From the NCBI RefSeq assembly GCF_000801105.2, contig NC_079512.1, forward strand, positions 29,219,848 to 29,283,847: DNA of 64,000 nucleotides, given 5' to 3'. Shown here one piece after another: positions 10,887-23,048 of the stretch. The DNA comes from Raphanus sativus (lineage: Eukaryota; Streptophyta; Magnoliopsida; Brassicales; Brassicaceae). Position 1 is the stretch's first letter. Each line of letters starts with the position of its first letter. The notes beneath the pieces are model-generated. The model saw only the letters and a list, made by a program, of their open reading frames with translations, searched no databases and was not told where the DNA came from. Both the position numbers and the translations under genes were made by a program.

Positions 10887-12958
10887 TATAACTACGATAA
10901 TTGTTACACTTACAGAAGAAATTATACAACCAGAATTTCAACAGCACAAAAATTAAATTACATCCAGACTAATCACTCTAAGACTTTTAAATTCCTTCAA
11001 AACCCCCTAAACTATTTTGATTTAATTTCACAAATTGGCTTATTTTTGTAACTGTTATTTAGTATAATAAAAACGTGTTAACAAAATCACGTTAACCCTA
11101 ATAAAAATCCAATTGCTAACCCAACCCTAGAGCCACAAAACAAAACAGATCACATAGTCGTTTATGAAAATCACGTTAACCCTAATAAATCAAGTTACGG
11201 CCGTGTATCTCAAAGACAAATCGGGCTGGGAGGATGATAGAGAGAGAATCGAGGGTTTGGTCGTGGCTTTACGATTCCTGGGTAAGTTGCAAACTGTTGG
11301 AAGACGTTGAATGGAGTTATAGATTAGTCATCATTCATCTCTCTGCACTTGTCTTTCAAAATTGTTTTGTCACCAACAATTATATATCTTTCTAAATTAT
11401 TTTGTCACCAGTTTTTATAAAAATGGCTTTGAAATTTTTTTATAATAATTTTGCGCTTATATATTATATTTCTCTCATATGTTTCCATACAAATGATGAA
11501 ATTTTTATTTGGTTATCTTCTGTTTTGTTCCCCACGTTTGATTCTTCTTGCTCGAATCATTAACTATCTCTTATCATCCTTTCAACCGTATAAGTTGTTC
11601 CAGCAAGTCAAAGTAAATCACGTAAATGTCACTTGAAATAATAAGATGAAATGAAATATACTAATATGTACCTTTTTGTACTCGACAGACAACATTGAAC
11701 TCTTGCCTTTGTTCCTCCGCGACGATGGAAAGTGAAGCCTTGCCTTTGGCGATGGAGAAGCTTTGCCTCTGGTGATGGAGACTGAATCTTTGTCTATGGC
11801 GGTGGAGAACAAAGCTTTGCCTCCGGCTATTGTCCCTTCTCTATAGTATATGGAAATAACAAGCTGTAAAACTAATCAAGATTCAAGATCTTCTTTATAG
11901 GGAAAGTGGGTTTTGAAAAGGTAATGGATCAATTTCAATCTCGGACTAATAGGACTAACAAGTCAAACCTTGCGAGTAGTCCGGCCGGTCTGGTCTGAAA
12001 ATATTTTGGGCCTATAATTCAAAGCCTGGTTCGGCCTTTATAGGGTTATGTGATTTTTCGAGTTTTTTTAGTTTTTTGAAAAATAATTTGTCATTGTCAT
12101 TTCTACTGTTTTAATAAGATAGATGAATTTTATTAAAAAAAAACAGTGTTAACTTAAAAAAGATGTAGTGATTTTCAACTTTTCTTCTTTATCAAAAATA
12201 TTTTACTTTTTCATATGCTTTAAAAATATATCATAAACTAACTAGTTTAATAAGATCTAAATAATTAAATATAAATTTAAACTAACATATAAGAGAACAA
12301 AATTGATAAGAAAATGATCAAACGTTACATATTTTGTATGTTGAAAAACTATGTTATAAAAGAAGAAATTACATTTGCAAAATATAAATATGATATTTGT
12401 AATGATCAAACAATAAAGTGCATGAACAACTTTTATATTTTTATTAGAGTTTGGATTAAAAGTATTAAAATAATATGTTACTACTAATAATAGTTTTGAT
12501 TACAAAAATGATAATATTTAAAGTAAAATACAAAATTTTGTGGTTTTGGGCCGGCTCTAGCCCAAACGAACTTAAATCCAGTTTATCCAAAGTCTAAATG
12601 AGATTAGTTTGAAAAGCCCGATTTTTTCTGGGCTTATAAAACTAAATTCAAACCCGGTAATTTTAGAGCCAAACGGATTCTGGATGCGGGCTTGGACTCT
12701 AATTAACATGCCTACTTGCGGGTCGCGTGTCAATATGACAATCACTAATAAATCATAAACTTAATTGCAACCTCACATTATAGAACCCGAATCAAGAAAG
12801 ATAGAAAAAAAATTGGAAATAGTTTTAGTGTTTTTCATTAAGAAAAGAAAAATTATTAGAGGACCAAACATATTTGTTTGCCCTAGCCCCTAGGTTAAAC
12901 ATAATTTGCAGTCTTGTCTGATTCGTTGCTTCTGTTCGTGTTTGGAGTTTGCGAAGAT
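10887..12958. other. Intergenic DNA upstream of the F-box gene
   Basis: AT-rich sequence without a recognisable gene. Two islands of higher GC (about 11180-11290 and 11690-11850) contain short open frames with no similarity I know. A GGGCC-rich patch at about 12540-12730 resembles anonymous dispersed repeat sequence. Confidence 0.4.
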
Positions 12959-14437
12959 ATGGACAGAATCAGCCAGTTGCCTGATGAATTGCTTTTGAAG
13001 GTACAATTGTTTCTTCCAACAAAAGTTGCTGCAAGCACAAGTATTTTATCCAAGCGATGGGAGTTTCTCTGGATGTGGCTGCCTAAACTTGAGTACGATC
13101 AGTCAACGGATAAACGCAATAGTTTAAGTCGTTTTATTAATCTGCATATGCCACAGCATAGAGCTCCAGTCATAGAGAGCTTGCGTCTCAATTTTTGTCA
13201 TGGATACACGGGATCAGTTACACCTGGAGATGTCACACTGTGGGTAGCTATTGCAGTTACTCGCTTCCTTCGTGAGTTGAGTCTTGACCTTAATACTCTT
13301 GATGAATCTACTAAACTGCCGAGTAGTTTGTATACTTGCAAATCGCTCGTGCTCTTGGAACTGAAAAGAGTTAATGTCGTTGATGTTCCTCGTACGTCTC
13401 GTCTCCCTTCCCTGAAAACTTTGCATCTTCAAGGTGTGGTTTATGCAAATCAAAAATCTCTTCACCGACTTCTTTCCAGTTGCCCTGTTCTTGAGGACCT
13501 ATTTGTGGAACAAGATGGGTATGAAAGTGACCACTTAGAAGAAGTGAGTGTAATTGTGCCGTCCCTGCAGAGACTAACCCTAAAGCTATGTAGAGGATAT
13601 TTTTTCAGCGCGGTTGTGATAAATACTCCATCTTTGAAGTGTTTCAAAATGTCTGATCATACTTATGAGCATGATAACGGTAGTGATTCTGATGATTACT
13701 CCTTCTGTTCTGATGATATGCCTAAGTTGGAGGAGATGGAAGTCAATTCGAGCTACCTTGGTATAGAAAACTTTGTTAGGTTAATCACATATGTCAAGCG
13801 GCTTTCATTATGCCTACCAGACCAAGCTGAAAATGTAACATGTTACAACAATCCATATGTCGATCTCATTTTAGAACATCCTCCTTAATTATTTTTATTT
13901 TTTTTAACCGTGTGCAGGCTTTATATCGTGAGGGTATTGTCTTTAGTCAGCTTCGTCATCTGAAGCTGTGTTCATGTACTATTAATTGGTCAAAATTACT
14001 TGTTCGGTTACTCAACGATTCTCCTAATTTACAAGAGCTTGAGATCCATCTAACTGATGTAAGTTTCTTGGAAACAGATCTAAATATTATTTTGGCTTTA
14101 ATTTAATGCATGTATAAAGCCAAACTGTCTCTTCTTATCACAGGATCATACAAATATTTGTGAGGATCCACCGGTTTGCTGGGAGAATCAACTGGCCTGT
14201 GTTCCAGCATGTCTGTTGTCGAGTCTCGGAACTTTCAAGTGGACAGGGATATATGGATCGCAAAAAGAGTTAGATCTGTTCAAATATGTGTTGGGTAATG
14301 CTCGCTGCTTAAAGACTGCGACAATCTTGTTTCGATCATCGTTTTGTGCACTGGAAGAGGATGGGCTTGAGATGGTTATACGAGATTTATCACTTTCTTT
14401 TCGAGGTTCAAAAGATGTTAAACTCGTATTTGTTTGA
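12959..14437 (+). CDS. F-box/LRR/FBD protein
   Basis: Three exons (12959-13834, 13918-14058, 14144-14437) give 436 residues. The start at 12959 was preferred over an in-frame ATG at 12914 because it begins directly with the F-box (MDRISQLPDELLLKVQLFLPT, with SKRWEFLW at its end). Leucine-rich repeats follow (LPSLKTLHLQGV, CPVLEDLFV, VPSLQRLTLKLC). The FBD domain lies at the C-terminus (ACLLSSLGTFKWTGIYGSQKE). Such proteins are substrate receptors of SCF ubiquitin ligases, binding SKP1 through the F-box; the target is unknown. The family is large and fast-evolving. An acidic insert (DNGSDSDDYSFCSDD) interrupts the repeat region. It lies where Arabidopsis has FBD/F-box genes near At4g15060. Confidence 0.85.
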
Positions 14438-15369
14438 GTATTTGAATCATTTGATGCTTTAGTTTATATAACAAGATTCAGACTTGCATTTATATATAGA
14501 CATAGATATGCCTATGGACGGGTTCTTTTTCCCCCTAATTGGATTTAGTGTATGGTTTTATTTGTCGTTTGGGTTGGTAACCCGAATGGATGTGGATTAT
14601 AAATTTAGATAATGAGTTAACGTTCAGTAATTATTTGATATAACATTTGATGCAGCTAAGGGACTTGTGGAAAACCGAAACTAATGCCTTCTTCTACAGC
14701 GGAAGAATTGGACAGAAAAACGTTTTTCTACAACATGCTTGTGCCCGCCATGGATATGTAATAGTTAATGTTCGTTATCCTACTATAGTGTTCGTTGTCC
14801 TCGCCATAGTATTATTTTAGATTTTATAATTATTTAGCTAGAGGGACGAAGTGGCTTAGTTAGGTTAACATTGAACAGAGGGATGTTTACAATCTGCTGC
14901 ACGATCTATTCATATGTAAACGCTATATCTCGGTGGGAAGAGCATCAGTGACTGCTACAAAGTCGAGGAAGAGAAAGTAACGGTTCAGGACACAGGTTAT
15001 ATAGACTGTATCCAGAACCAAGATTTAACTTTGAACCTTTGGCTAATTCTCTCAAGTAATGATCATAACCGATTGATGGAGTCATACAACAAACTGGTCC
15101 TTAAAGCGAAGAATACGATGCAATGAAGTAAGATAAGGCTTAAACCCGTGGAAGAAATGTTCACAAAGGATTTCTACTTTCTACCTCATAAAGTCCTCCG
15201 CATACCTCTCAATAATCAAATACTCAAAAGATTCAATCAACCCCCATTAGACTTTCCTGCAACTGCTGAGCGAACTCCATGAGTTTTGACTGTCAAAACA
15301 GCTACATGTCCTCTTACCCTGACAGTCTCAGATCGATGAGAACATACTCCTTGAAATAGTTATTGGTGT
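14438..15369. other. Spacer between convergent F-box and DHHC genes
   Basis: This contains the 3' UTRs of the two convergent genes. Short protein-like stretches around 14660-14760 (plus strand, FFYSGRIGQKNVFLQHACA) and 14880-14990 may be decayed exons, but I could not assign them to a family. Confidence 0.35.
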
Positions 15370-18300
15370 CTACTTGCGGGTACCCACAGGAGCAAACACT
15401 GGAAGCTGGTTTGAGGTTGTGTCTCTTTTGAATCTAGCTTCCCGAGGTAACGCCAATGTCATTCTGTCTTGCCCTTCTCTTCCCGAGTCACCTTCGTTTC
15501 TTAGGCCATCTCTGTTCGGGATATATACCAGCGGACCTCCAAAGAAGATAGAGTCACCTGTATACATCAGTCTCTCTCCTTGCTGAGGTGGAAGGGGAGG
15601 ATGAGGAGGAGCTTTCCCTGATGAAGAAGAATCTTGAGGTGGAAGAACGGATCTTGGATTCTGAGTGTGTGAGCTAGGAATTGGCTGGTGATGTGAAGTT
15701 AATCTGGTTCTTGCCTCAGATGTTGTAGCAGGTACTGATACGTATCTACCTGCTTCTTGGTCCCAAACAACTGATGTTCTTCTCACATCTCTCAGAAGAG
15801 AAGCTGCAGGAGCAGGAGCAGGGTGTAACAATGGATCTGCCTTGTTTCCTTTCTGCATTATCTTTTCATCAAAGGTTGAGTGGATCATGTGACTGGTTGC
15901 TGAATTGAGAGGTGGCCTTGGAGCATTCGATGAGGCCCCTGCAGCAAAGCGGGGGCCAGCAGTATGATACTGAGGGAGAGGACTAAGCGAGACAGCCTCG
16001 TGAGCGTGACTTGGACTGCTGAAACTGCTCATACTGTGGGTCTCTGTCTCGTACTCGTCCTTGCTACCATGGCTTGGAGCAAAAGAGTTTCTAGAAAGAG
16101 GCAACCTTGGTTCATTGTTCCTCATCTCTTTAATCAACACACCCGCATTTGCATCTGTGCTTACACTGCTGACGACACTCATGGTGCCACTGGAACTAAG
16201 CTCATCGTCTTGTGCGTGACGGTTTTCTATTGGCCGGAGAACAGATGATGACGCCCTGGCCCTGGCTGCTGCCCTAGTGGCTTCATTTGAATTCAACTTT
16301 GCGAGTTTCCAAGCACTGAGTTTGACAGGTCTCTTTGGAATCTTGTTGCCCCTCTCTGCTGACTCAGTTGCATCTGGATCTACGGTCGACGGAACCATTC
16401 CAGGGTCCAAATGAGGAATCACTTCATCCTGCAAACAAATGTAACAAGTATCAAACCTCACATATCTATAAATGAATATATATACTCAATGGAAGCTTGA
16501 TGTGTTTAGGGTTCTTGGAAAAGAAAATGATACCTGATAATCAACAAACACTCTAGGCGGAGTGCACCAGGCTCCCTTGTACGATAGACCAAGGGAGCTT
16601 GCACCACTGAAGCCTGTGGTGGCAGAATTAGAGGGAGAATACAGAACATTAGGCATTTCCTCATCAACTGAACCTCCGGGTGGCACCTCGCTCATTGCTC
16701 TCATTGCCACAACGTACTCATAAGTTGTAATGCCCTATTAGTATTAAACAGGGAAAATGAGTTCACATCACTTGCCAATTACAAACGAAGTAAAGGATAT
16801 ATATTTTATTATACCATAACCACAAAGATCATATGGTCTAAAGATCATAAGGTTTCAACACAAGAATAAAACAAATCAATTTTATAAGCTTAAGTGCATT
16901 GTCTATGAGATTAGAATAACAATCAATGCTTTTTATACAGTCTTTTAGCAAAGATTCATACAAGTCAAGCAAATAAAAGCGAGACTGACTTCTTCCATAC
17001 TCACCTTTTTAATGAGAAGCATGTGGAAAAAGAAAAGTTCACCCAGTGGAAACAACGCAAGAATGGAAACAGCAGTGCAGAGACCCTGCATAAGTTGCAA
17101 GAAAGCATCAGGAAGATCAACAGAAGAGTCTCACACTCACACCACTACTGTAATCGCTTTTGCACTAGGAATACTTACAACAACCGTGGCAAAAGGTGCC
17201 CGAGAAAATCCATTTCCGAGTCTATTGACGATCTCTGTTTCCATTTCCCTTTTGTTAACAAACACGCGCACTATCACCGCAATTCCAACTGCTGCTTCGA
17301 TAATGAGCTGAGAAGGGAAGAGATTAATTGATTACTGGTTAAGCAAACAGTTAGTTTGATGAATGACATATGAAGAGCATATATATATACCCAGAGAAGA
17401 CTGGCAGCCATCAGCAATATAAATGTGATATAGTTCTTGCGACCGACACAGTTGTTAAGCCACTGTAACATTTAAACAAACCTGCGTCAATTGATGAAAC
17501 TCTAGCCAAAAAGTTTCAACAAATTGTCACAATGGTGCGAAGATTTACCCGGCAATGATGATCGAAACAATCTACACATTTGTCGCAACTTCGACAATGC
17601 TTGCTAAACTTACGTACCTGTCACATAGAAGGAATCGAGTTCTAAAAATTTAGTGGAAGTAAAGAAAGCATGCAAATGTTAGCGTAATAACCTCAGCATT
17701 GCACAAGGTGCAAAACAGAGCTTCTTCGCTGTCCCCTTGGTGTTCATTTATCACTTCTTGCTTGCGACAATCTTCGTAAACAAACACGCCGCACAGGATA
17801 GCCAAAGGATTATAGCAAGATTTTCTGGGAAGAGGTTCCACTCTTTGAGCGGCGTCTCCAACAGAGCCTTTCACGCTAGAGTTTGCTGGTAAGGTAGAGG
17901 TCCTGGAGGCAACGGAAGGAGAAGACTGCAGGTGACTGCCCGCTTCACTAAATCTCCTGGCGATATCTTTGGAAGGTAAGTCATGATGATGTCCCATGTC
18001 ACCACCACCACCTCCTCTTTCGAATTTGGACATGATTCCTGGATCCGCAGGATTGATTGCAGTGCATCGAACATAAAGTACGAAGACAATGAGAGCCTGC
18101 AAAGCAAAAGGGTATCGATATAAACCAAGTTAGACATCTATACGAGAGAAAAAAAAACACAACATGTAACAACCAAACAAGGGTAGGTATGAGCCTCAAC
18201 ACTAGTGATTGAGATCGTTTTCTAACAAAAAAAAAAATAAGCAAGGACTTCAAGGAAGGAAAGGACATACGACAGGAGAGTAGAGACCGAGAAGAATGAA

Positions 18301-18535
18301 CTCCCAGATGCGTCCGCCAACAAAGGGAGCGAAGAAAGCATAGTATGCTACAGCCAACAAGCAGAACACCGTGATCGCAATCACCTTTTTTCATTACATA
18401 AAAAGAAACAAACTTTACATAAGCAAAAACGCATCACAATAATAAAAAAAAAACAAATTGAAATCGCAAATCAATAGAAGAATCAAAGACCTGAAACTTG
18501 TGAGCGGGAAGTTGCCAGCCGTGTTTCCTCACCAT
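15370..18535 (-). CDS. DHHC-type protein S-acyltransferase
   Basis: Nine exons on the minus strand (18535-18491, 18384-18271, 18096-17692, 17617-17549, 17462-17391, 17307-17179, 17085-17005, 16734-16534, 16428-15370) join into 724 residues. Two membrane helices lie near residues 16-36 and 42-62. The zinc-binding cysteine-rich domain comes next, with the catalytic DHHC at 207-210 (written DHHCRWLNNCVG across a splice junction). Two more helices lie near 222-253 and 279-303. A TTxE motif (TTYE) at 308-311 is typical of the family. The long C-terminal half (from about 370) is low in structure and rich in Ser, Pro and Ala. The enzyme transfers palmitate to cysteines of membrane proteins. It matches the gene I recall as At4g15080 (called PAT19, naming less certain), of similar length. 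Exon 2 has a weak acceptor with an A-rich rather than T-rich tract. Confidence 0.9.
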
Positions 18536-19832
18536 GTTTTTTTTTCACCACCACAAAGACAGACGGATTTCAAAAAAATCGAAAACGAAACCCTAAGTCT
18601 TCTCAGACGACGGCGGAGCTGCAAATCGTAAAAAAGAGATTTGGTCGAGAGAAGTAAGGAGGAGGAGTAAATAGGGAGGGGGGGGAAATGGACTGAGAAA
18701 ATATCTACTCCTCAATCTCTCTATTCGCCTCGCGCTAGCTCTAACTATGGTAGGTCAGTCATGGTCAAGTGACGAAAGAGGAAAGTAGATTGAAGACTAT
18801 TTATTTAATTATAATTAAATGAAATTAATTGTGAAATTAGAATTGACCTTAAGTCAATATTCAAATTAGCTGCAAAAGGAATCCAGGGAGGAAAGAGAGC
18901 TTACATTACAGAGGAAGGAGAAGAAGAGGAGCAGCCATTAGTCCAAACTCCAAAGAGAAAGAAACTGAAAGGAATGAATTTTTGGAAGAGAGAAAAATGA
19001 CAAAATAGAAAAACGTTGACAGACTAAAAGGCAGAGACAGACAAATGAAAGTGGTTACCAAAGCTTTTATTCTTTCGCTTACGTGTAGTTTTCATCACTT
19101 TGATATTTTCTTTTTCTTTTTATGTCCAAAATGATATTTTTCTTCTTTTTTTTCTTTCAATGTAAAACTTCTTCTTTTTTTTTTGGGAAAAGGAAAAACT
19201 GAAATCCAACCGTTGAGATTAATGTTTTATTAATCCGAGGGTCATTATTTTTTAAGACAAACGTTATTTTGTCTATCAATTGCAACTAGGTCTGTCATTT
19301 TGAGACTGGTTTCCTCTATCCTTGATCTTTTCATTCTCTATCTCGATTGGTTTGGTTACATTCTCTACTTGGTTCAGAGACTAATGGAAGATGATCAAAA
19401 GTGGCAGTTCTCTCCATCGTCTTGGTTTTTACCCCTCAAGGATCTTATTTTTGTTGTTATGGTGCCTACTGGCATCTTTTGTTTCTTAATTTTCTTTTCA
19501 TTTCTTGCTTGATCGATGGGTCTCCTCCTTATGGAACCATCAAACTCAGTTGTACTATTGATTCAGTGTTAAACAAAAAAATATAAACAGTTATATGTTT
19601 TAAATCGTATATTTTATTCATACAATACAAAACATATAGATCCAAGATTAGGTTGGATATCTAAATTGACCATTTCAAATCACAACTATAAAACTAATTA
19701 CAAGATATTTAAATTATTTAAATAGCTTCACAGCTCCTGAAATTTCTTAAAACTATCCGGAATATTAATCTAGTTAACTTTTTTCCAAATTACCGACTTT
19801 TCAAAATCTCTGATAATATAGAGAAATTAAAG
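18536..19832. other. Promoter side of the DHHC gene and spacer
   Basis: The first 200 bases hold the likely 5' UTR of the minus-strand DHHC gene, with a G-rich run near 18675. The remainder is T- and A-rich. Short open frames at 19300-19586 look fortuitous. Confidence 0.4.
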
Positions 19833-21229
19833 TTGGAATACGTTTTTCCAGCTAAAAAAATGCAAATATCTCTGAAATCTAAAGGCCCAACTGAGAGAAT
19901 GCATATAAAGGGAGACGAAACGATTCTGAAAGCCAAAGGGATAACAACAAAAGAACCATCGGCACGATATATTTTGAAAAGTTGGACAAAAGATGCTAAG
20001 AGTGGAGTATTGCTTTGTAAAAGAGCAGGCCAGAGTTTGACTTTGTAACAATTTGTGAAGTCCAGCCCTTGAAATGAGTCAGAAAGGTTGTCCCAGAAAA
20101 ACATACAACATCGTAATGCGCACATTGGTTAAGACCCTATAAAACTATGTTGGTCTGAATAATCCTAGAGACATCACCGAGTCTAATAAATAGCCAGCTT
20201 AATAACGGTGCTCACCAAGAAAAAAAAAACAAGTAATGTCCGGCGTACAAGCAACCAAAAAGAAAACTGTTGCTGGGAAAGAAAGGTGGGTTTTTCCACC
20301 TGAAACTTCTCTGCAATCTAAAACCATGCGTATGTAATACTCTTACATTCTACTAGTTTCAAAGATGTAAAAAAAGTCCTCAAAATGACATTATGCAGGG
20401 ACAATAAAAGGCTAGTCAAATGCTTGAATCTCAACAGAGCTTGCAAAACGAATTTGTCTGAATCTTCTCTTATTCGTTTGATTAACAGTGCATCTTTTTA
20501 TATGAGATATAGTAGGGTGTGTTGGAGATGACATTATAGTCTGCTGCTGGTTCTTGTGATTGTTCGTGCAGGAAAATATAAGTTCAGATGGAATTAGCAA
20601 CAATGGCTATTACGGTCCTCAACTGAACGTTCAAGGATTGGCTTGCTTGATTATTACAAAACCTAGCTATAGCTATTAATACTAAACCTGTTTTAGTTGT
20701 GATATAAATAGTTAAATTTAGCAGCCACCTCAAGAAGGCTACAATGTGAAATCAACGAACCATCCAAGGCCTGGTGGAATCAGAGAAAATAACACCAATG
20801 ATCCATTACCCAAATATGTGCTAAGTAGTAATAGTTGATGTGAAATGATGAAGATTTGTCATGTTGTGGTTTCTTATGATTTCAGGGACAACTGAGTTCC
20901 ACTGCACCAGTGCATTTCAGCTTCTTCACAAAACAACAAATCATGCCTTGGCTGGTACATTACACTTGTTTACATTATAAACTCCTCCAAAGTGTGTTAT
21001 GAGTGTGATCTTATTGTCATGTGCAAGGCCAAATCGATTTCAGGCCTGCCAATGTTACCTACAAGTTACAGGTTTTTGCTAGCTCACTGAATAATATTTT
21101 TTGAATTGCTTTACTTATGATTGAAAATGTATCTTTAGAAAATGCGGTAAATTTATATTTTTTTTAATCTTTCAGGAAAATCATTTGAGATCTGCTCATA
21201 TGCCTGGTAGTTCATCAAAACAGCTCTAG
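19833..21229 (+). pseudogene. Relic of a FAR1-like transcription factor gene
   Basis: Scattered pieces in the right order match the C-terminal half of FAR1/FHY3-type proteins, which are domesticated MULE transposases. The first piece (19833-20048) contains ARYILKSWTKDAKSGVL, equivalent to the conserved QYILKRWTKDAKS segment after the SWIM zinc finger. Later pieces read NNGYYGPQLNVQGL near 20600, QGQLSSTAPVHF near 20885 and GQIDFRPANVTYKLQ near 21030. Then, after what looks like an intron, ENHLRSAHMPGSSSKQL ends at a stop at 21229. The N-terminal DNA-binding and most of the transposase-like domain are gone, and stops interrupt the rest. The position, directly after the DHHC gene, is that of Arabidopsis FAR1 (At4g15090). 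The relic is therefore best read as a lost orthologous copy. Confidence 0.78.
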
Positions 21230-21360
21230 TAATTTGTTTGATTATTCTGGCGCTTGATCATTGGCTCCGAGATTCACCCGTGCAAAGGAAGTATAAATCT
21301 TTTTAAATAAAATGTTATAAGAAGAATCATTGATATGTTTTGTTCTGATAAATGTAAAAC

Positions 21361-21546
21361 GTGAGTGATTGGGAAGATAAAGCTCCAAACGCACAAAAAT
21401 GGTTCATCCATGGCCAGAGCATTTTGACACTTTACAATTCATCTGGTAATGCTAAGGCAGAGCGAATCCACACAAGATGGCAACTTGATATCTTGTCTTA
21501 TTCTTCTTATAAGTTCACTTCACTTCTTCCCTTTGATGCATTTTGA
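21361..21546 (+). pseudogene. Relic of a LigB-like extradiol dioxygenase gene
   Basis: A 61-residue open frame ends with GNAKAERIHTRWQLDILSYS and SYKFTSL. This matches what I recall of the C-terminus of plant LigB/DODA-type dioxygenases (AKAE-IH--W---TLSYSSY-FTS). An upstream piece, SDWEDKAPNAQKW, resembles the segment that lies somewhat earlier in the intact protein, so sequence between them is deleted. Only the last exon survives. In Arabidopsis a LigB gene (At4g15093) lies directly after FAR1, and here the relic directly follows the FAR1 relic, which supports the assignment. Confidence 0.65.
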
Positions 21547-22302
21547 TCTATCCTTCACTTCAAATACAACCCCTCTTCGAGATATGATACATGAATAATT
21601 TTTTCTTTAGAAAGGGCTTTATCATATATGAATCTACTAACTAATTTGAAGAACTTATGTTAATAGGAGCAATTGTAACTTTTACCCAATCAATAAATAT
21701 TATGTTTCAGTTAAAAAACATTATATTACGGCTGCAACTGGAATGTACTTTTTAGAATAAAAATTTCATGAATGCTTAATTTATGTGCATTCTAAAATTG
21801 TCTACCAGTTATAATAAAAAAAAATGGAAACAGTATTCCATTTCATTCCAAATTATTCCAAAGAAAAAAATAATTTTCACTTGAAAAATCATTCCAAAAT
21901 CAAAAACGTTTTGAAATACGTGGAATGTTGATTTCATTCCATCAAATTCCAAAAGTTATAATTCCTACCATTCCATTTTTTTTATTTGCTACCAGCTACG
22001 TTTTCGAAAAAAAACAGTCGTTTAAATACTAAACTCACGCATTTCACCCAAAAACTATGTACTCTTTATTGATTCACAAATTTAGCGAAATTATATATGA
22101 GTTTGATCAACCGAAAATTATAAATTTTAAGTATAAAAAATTATACAAAAAGTGTTTTTTTTAAATGAAAGAAATGTGATAAAAGTGTCGTGATGTAAAT
22201 GACTCCTAAAGTTACTGAATGTCGGAAGTACACTATGCGAAAGAATTAAGAAATGCAAATCGACAACCTCAAACATTAGGCGATGACTACTTCCATCTAA
22301 TC
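21547..22302. other. Intergenic DNA with ATTCCA-rich repeat
   Basis: From about 21823 to 21985 the hexamer ATTCCA/TGGAAT occurs many times on both strands, which could fold back on itself. It may be an old MITE, but I found no clear ends or target duplication. The remainder is AT-rich. Confidence 0.35.
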
Positions 22303-22438
22303 CACGTGTCGAAAATCACACCAAAAGCAACGGCGACGATTCGTATAGATGAACTTCTTTTGACCAAGCCGAACCAATTAAATAACTTTTACTCCTGTGA
22401 TAAAAAAAAAAAAAAATAACTTTTACTCCTTTATAAAC
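22303..22438 (+). promoter_or_regulatory. Promoter motifs of the VQ gene (G-box, W-box, TATA)
   Basis: CACGTG at 22303-22308 is a perfect G-box. TTGACC at 22360-22365 contains a W-box core, the WRKY binding site. TTTATAAAC at 22430-22438 is a TATA box 62 bases before the ATG. A W-box fits a VQ gene, because VQ proteins partner with WRKY factors and are often under WRKY control; this link is inferred. A 16-base segment (AATAACTTTTACTCCT) is directly repeated around an A-run at 22381 and 22416. Confidence 0.5.
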
Positions 22439-22499
22439 ACACGTAGAGAGACTCCATAAATACATAACCAAGGCTAGTAATCTCTCGCATAATAAGAAG

Positions 22500-23048
22500 A
22501 TGGCCAACCCCAACAACCACTGGTCTCAATTCTACAACAACCAAACCACAAGCACCACCACCGCGACCACCACTTCCACGTCAGCTGATTCTCCGGTTAA
22601 CCCTGAAAGCCGCCGTGTTTCGAAGCCAACACGTCGTAGGTCTAGAGCCTCCCGCCGTACACCCACTACTCTTCTCAACACCGACACAGCCAACTTCAGA
22701 GCCATGGTCCAACAATTCACCGGCGGTCCATCCGCCCTGGCTTTCGGTTCACCGTCATCTGGTTTTAGCCTCACCTCGTCGGGACCCACCGCCGGAGCTT
22801 CTTACAGCGGCTATCAGTACGCTAATATCCAGAACCAGGTTGCTCATCACGAAGTATTGCAACAACAACGACAGTACATGGTCCCTTCGTCAAACCACGT
22901 GAGTACTCATCTTAGCTATCCTAACACAGTGGTTTCCGATGGTTTTCTGGCGGTGGATGAAAGTAGAGACGGTGGAAGAGGAGGAGGAAGAGGCTATGCT
23001 CCGTCATCGGAGATGAATAGCAATATTACTACTTCATGGATGCAATGA
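22500..23048 (+). CDS. VQ-motif protein (WRKY-interacting cofactor type)
   Basis: A single-exon gene of 182 residues. The VQ motif FRAMVQQFTG is at residues 66-75 and matches FxxxVQxxTG exactly. It is preceded by a basic stretch (SKPTRRRSRASRRTP, 41-55) that probably serves as a nuclear signal. A Thr-rich N-terminus and Gly/Ser/Gln-rich, probably disordered C-terminus complete it. VQ proteins bind group I and IIc WRKY transcription factors and modulate defence and stress genes. Lack of introns is usual for the family. It corresponds by position and type to the gene I recall as At4g15120. Confidence 0.9.
   Translation: MANPNNHWSQFYNNQTTSTTTATTTSTSADSPVNPESRRVSKPTRRRSRASRRTPTTLLNTDTANFRAMVQQFTGGPSALAFGSPSSGFSLTSSGPTAGASYSGYQYANIQNQVAHHEVLQQQRQYMVPSSNHVSTHLSYPNTVVSDGFLAVDESRDGGRGGGRGYAPSSEMNSNITTSWMQ

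Noticed and set aside
12914..12958. Upstream in-frame ATG for the F-box gene
   Set aside because: It adds a hydrophobic 15-residue stretch not seen in F-box/FBD proteins, which start directly with the F-box.
21823..21985. ATTCCA-rich stretch as a hairpin MITE
   Set aside because: The motif occurs on both strands but no paired ends or target duplication could be confirmed.
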